From positions 124,001 through 188,000 of the forward strand of contig BGZK01000872.1 in NCBI GenBank assembly GCA_005406025.1: a DNA stretch of 64,000 bases. Direction: 5' to 3'. A model generated the notes under the pieces. It saw nothing but the letters and a program-made list of their open reading frames with translations, made no database searches and was not told where the DNA came from. The position numbers and the translations under genes are program-made. Position 1 is the stretch's first letter, and the number at the start of each line of letters is the position of its first letter. Below, piece by piece: positions 60,890-64,000 of this stretch. Source of the DNA: Eumeta japonica. Lineage: Eukaryota > Arthropoda > Insecta > Lepidoptera > Psychidae.

Positions 60890-61714
60890 TATTTGAACCA
60901 ATGAACCACTTAACACAAAACAATAACGTGATGTTATTTTTTCATCTTGAAAATGTTGTCTTTATTTTTTATTCATTTCTCCAAATCTATATGAACTCCA
61001 TTGTAGAAGTATTCAATCAAATTATATCAGTCAGTCAAATTTTACAAAAATGGATTATAATAATATTTGGCAACCATTTCTTAAGTAAAATACCTTACAC
61101 TATAATATTATATAACCCAGTGCTGATAATGTTGACCGTATTTAAATTTAAAATGCAAATATTTTCAATTTAAAACCTTATTTATAATTGATAATTCATC
61201 ATTTTTAATGTTCTTCCTCGAAAATGTATTTCAATATGTATATTCAATACACTACAGACAGAGGTCTACTTCAAAAAATTGAATACGGCCATAACCTTTT
61301 CACTGGCTCAACGTGTTAGTAACATTACATGTTTTCGAAGATCCTAATTGAAGTATGTTCAACAGGTCTAGCATGCCAGCCTAGAGAAGAATCTCTTTAT
61401 AAGACTGTCTTTCTTGCGCAATAAAATAAACGAAAGGGATAGTCCTATAGAGAGGCACTTGTCTAAGGTGTGATGCTAGGCCCGCCGGTATGCAATATTC
61501 ATTTGGATATTTTCTTTCTTAAAAAAATTATATTTTTAGTATGAATCGATAAATTGTCCTATTGAATGCAACAGCCATACTGACAAGGTGATATAACCTG
61601 CGAAAAACTAAAATAGTTCTAACATCAGATGAATTTTATTAAACGAAGTTGTAAGTTTTTAAGTACGCATATCGCTTATTTGTAAAATGTCTATAAATTC
61701 TGTGACATTTGTCG
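60890..61714. other. AT-rich non-coding stretch
   Basis: The plus-strand frame at 60901-61173 is hydrophobic only because the DNA is T-rich. No supported gene. Confidence 0.45.
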
Positions 61715-61865
61715 AAAGCGTCGAAATCGAGGCCCGCCCTAAATAGCCGCAGCGCCGGCCGACGTCTCGCCGACAATGGCCGAGCTTTGCCGAACAATGG
61801 CGCTTTGTGGAAGCGGGCTCTGGTAGTGCGGCGTAGACACGCGAACGGGAAATGTAACAGGTACA
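61715..61865. promoter_or_regulatory. GC-rich island with doubled SOX-type sites
   Basis: ACAATGG occurs at 61773-61779 and 61794-61800, 21 bp apart, inside an imperfect tandem duplication of a roughly 20-bp unit (GCCGA.CAATGGC..GCTTT). CTTTGT at 61803-61808 is a further half-site in reverse. ACAATGG is the known SOX core. The island is GC-rich in an AT-rich region and no repeat family in the window shares it. Confidence 0.35.
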
Positions 61866-62420
61866 AAATACGGTTCGCTACATAAGAATTACCGTCGACC
61901 GAAGCTAACATTAAAAATAAATATGTCATTCGGCATAAAAAAAAGAAGAAAAGAAAAAATAATTGTAGCCCGAAAGCGAGTTACCTCGCGTTCCATTAAT
62001 ATTATGTTGCCGACTATGTAAAAACGAAAGTGTGCAACCGTAGAAATAATATTAATGATCACATTTAAATAGGAGTTGCGAGAGAAAGCCAACCGCATGA
62101 GGGTCGAAACACGCACAAATTTTTGTCTAATTTAAAAGGTCGGGTACCGTGAACACTTGGCAGTATCGGTTACGTGTTACGAAGGTAATCTCTTAAAGGT
62201 AATTCCGAATTGTAAACATCTATCGATTTCCCACGGACCTTGGGAAAACAGTGACAACAAAGGTTTATACAGAGGAGAGTTATTTTATTTGTTTTCTTCA
62301 ATTTTATTGAAGTCTATTCCGATATGTACAAATGATTCTTTGTGCTCTACTACAGGCGTACGAATTTCTCACCCATGTCTTTCTAAACTCTCTATGTGTC
62401 AAAAATTCAAAGAAAAAGGT
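61866..62420. other. Non-coding stretch
   Basis: No supported gene. The plus-strand frame at 62157-62465 opens at TTG and runs into the inverted-repeat element that follows. Confidence 0.4.
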
Positions 62421-63210
62421 ACAAGTGGTGTCTCGGGAACAACCGGACGGAACGAAGTTCGTTAGGCTTTTTCGTGGATGTTTACTATAAACTATATTGT
62501 AAAAAAATAGGTTTAATTAGGTAAAAATAATTATTACCAACTCTGCAATATTGTTATTATTAAATTATAACATTATTTATTTGTTTATATTTAGGTACTT
62601 ATAATTAGAATTATTTACAGTGATTTATCCTTATTTTAATATTATAAAAAAAATAGTAACCAACCTTTATTTTATTCCATGTGATCATTATTTTCTATCA
62701 TATAAATATTATTATGTTCTATCAAAGAAATTATAGGCATATGGTCACTTAAAATATGATACGTATGTTTGTGATTGATTTTTTTTTATCTTGAAAAAGC
62801 AGTATCGACGGTAGTATGACCTCTCGTTGTAGATGATATTGGATTAATGTTAATATTCAAATTAAGTTTGTCTGTAAGAAATGTTGTCAGCGATTCTGAT
62901 TTTTTATCTGTAAAATTAATATTGAATTCATCTACCAAAATAAGTAGTGATTACATTATAATTTTTACCAAACTCTTTATAATATTTCAGCACCTTGAAT
63001 TGAATATTCCTGCAGTGCTCGAAGAACAAACTCTTCAATATCATTCATTTTCTGACTAACCGAAATGTAAACCAGTAACATTACTATTTCAAAGCCATTT
63101 CCCATCTTTCAAATAGCTGAACAAATGTTTCGAACACTTGAATGTTTGAAACTAAAATCATTCGTGTTTCTTATATTATATTCTTTGTCGTACGATAAGG
63201 AACTTCATTC
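62421..63210. mobile_element. Inverted-repeat element with GGAACGAAGTTCC-type ends, copy 2
   Basis: ACAAGTGGTGTCTCGGGAAC and GGAACGAAGTTCG (62450-62462) at the left mirror AAGGAACTTCATTCC (63198-63212) at the right. About 790 bp, interior AT-rich and not alignable by eye with the copy at 56871, so the two share ends only. Confidence 0.45.
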
Positions 63211-63660
63211 CAATAACAATGAAATTAATTAAAACGTTTGAAGTAATTAAATAAATAGTAATATAATTTGTACACAGAGAGCGCTACTACAAAAATAATA
63301 TTACCTTTTTTTGTCTGTTGTTGAATATTTAAACAGTAGATTGCATTTCCTCAAAATTCATTAAAATGTAATCCATTGTATTTCTTATTATTTTAATAAT
63401 TAACAAAGAGTGGTACAACTTTCATGCATAAAAAACATAAGGCATTCAATCATTATTTCTAGTTAAAAAAATTAAATGCTGAAAGAATATAATGATACTC
63501 GTATTTAAATTATTAGAAATATTTTTAATACAAAAATTATGAAATAATCATTTGCATGTTTTCTTTTTGCTTATATATTTCTTAAATTGTGTTTGCATAT
63601 AAAATGTTCAAGCAAATAATATTTTTGTAGTTCTTCAAAACGATTCCGTTCTTTTCGAAG

Positions 63661-63722
63661 TTACGTATTAAAGTTATTATAAAGTAATCGCTTACGTATT
63701 AAAGTTATTATAAAGTAATCGC
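63661..63722. repeat. Exact 31-bp tandem duplication
   Basis: The 31-bp unit starting TTACGTATTAAAGTTATTAT is present twice without a single difference (63661-63691, 63692-63722). Confidence 0.95.
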
Positions 63723-63817
63723 TTTCAATATATAAATATTACTAATTGTATTAAAAATAACAATTAAACTATCTAGATTGTTTGAAAGTAATAAAAAAGA
63801 ATTAAAAAAAACTAAAT

Positions 63818-63890
63818 GCTGGGATAGATTCGAACTTGGGCACCCGCGCGCGATGTAATTCTAAACAGCTGAGTTAAATCGTACAACTGA
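63818..63890 (-). pseudogene. tRNA-like sequence, degenerate (tRNA pseudogene or SINE head)
   Basis: On the minus strand TTTAACTCAGCTGTTTAGAA resembles an A box with D-loop, and AAGTTCGAATCTATCCCAGC resembles the T-arm B box and acceptor 3' strand. The T-stem does not pair beyond two bases and the 5' acceptor strand is not recognisable, so it is not a functional tRNA. A run of eight T follows within five bases of the 3' end, as a Pol III terminator would. Confidence 0.4.
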
Positions 63891-64000
63891 TTCTCGGGCA
63901 AAAATAGTTGCGCTGTACTTCAAATATCTTATATCGTACTAACGTTTACATAACGTTATTTTTTGCTGCCCAATTATTCGCGGCGTGTCGTGCGATAAAA

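Noticed and set aside
1..64000. CRISPR array, bacterial operon, phage or plasmid functions
   Set aside because: No regularly spaced direct repeats with unique spacers, no ribosome-binding sites or packed frames; composition and transposon content are those of an insect nuclear genome.

Overview
The window looks like an AT-rich insect nuclear genome, most likely a moth or butterfly. The reasons are the low GC content, the density of short mobile-element debris, several repeat ends of a type common in Lepidoptera (GC-rich stem, then CAGCTAGT), two mariner corpses, two non-LTR retrotransposon corpses and a hAT remnant. There are no closely packed genes, operons or bacterial signals. It reads as intergenic sequence or the inside of very large introns. 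The species call is inference; I could run no search.

Coding content is small. The only long clean reading frame is 25607-26938 on the minus strand, about 440 codons of a lysine-rich, coiled-coil protein I do not recognise. It opens at TTG, not ATG, so it is probably an exon of a spliced gene or starts at an internal ATG. All other recognisable coding sequence is transposon-derived and broken: mariner transposases at 17021-18113 and 36490-37390 (both minus), a hAT transposase C-terminus at 47093-47359 (minus) inside a 673-bp element with terminal inverted repeats and a near-perfect 8-bp target duplication, a reverse transcriptase at 53465-55330 (minus), and a LINE C-terminus at 41747-42040 (plus).

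Repeats shape the rest. There is a 24-bp minisatellite (8615-8946) with alternating unit types. Short inverted-repeat elements lie at 14791-15217, 21952-22606, 29418-29938, 43955-44346, 48978-49143, 56871-57480 and 62421-63210. A family with Helitron-like 3' ends occurs at 9727, 19020, 20325, 38395, 40185 and 55362, with related minus-strand pieces at 33531 and 35790. A SINE-like family occurs at 12150, 31270, 39485 and 49190. A roughly 290-bp repeat occurs twice (38098, 60583). Simple repeats are scattered.

The remaining structure is non-coding. Short GC-richer islands in the AT-rich background (1985, 5750, 10170, 19330, 30500, 51440, 57170, 61715) look like enhancer or conserved non-coding candidates. 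The most unusual stretch is 22670-23310: a GC- and CpG-rich segment with at least six short hairpins and an 18-bp perfect palindrome, followed by a possible 5' exon ending at a good splice donor near 23520. It is the best candidate here for something undescribed, either a structured RNA or a promoter with a structured leader.
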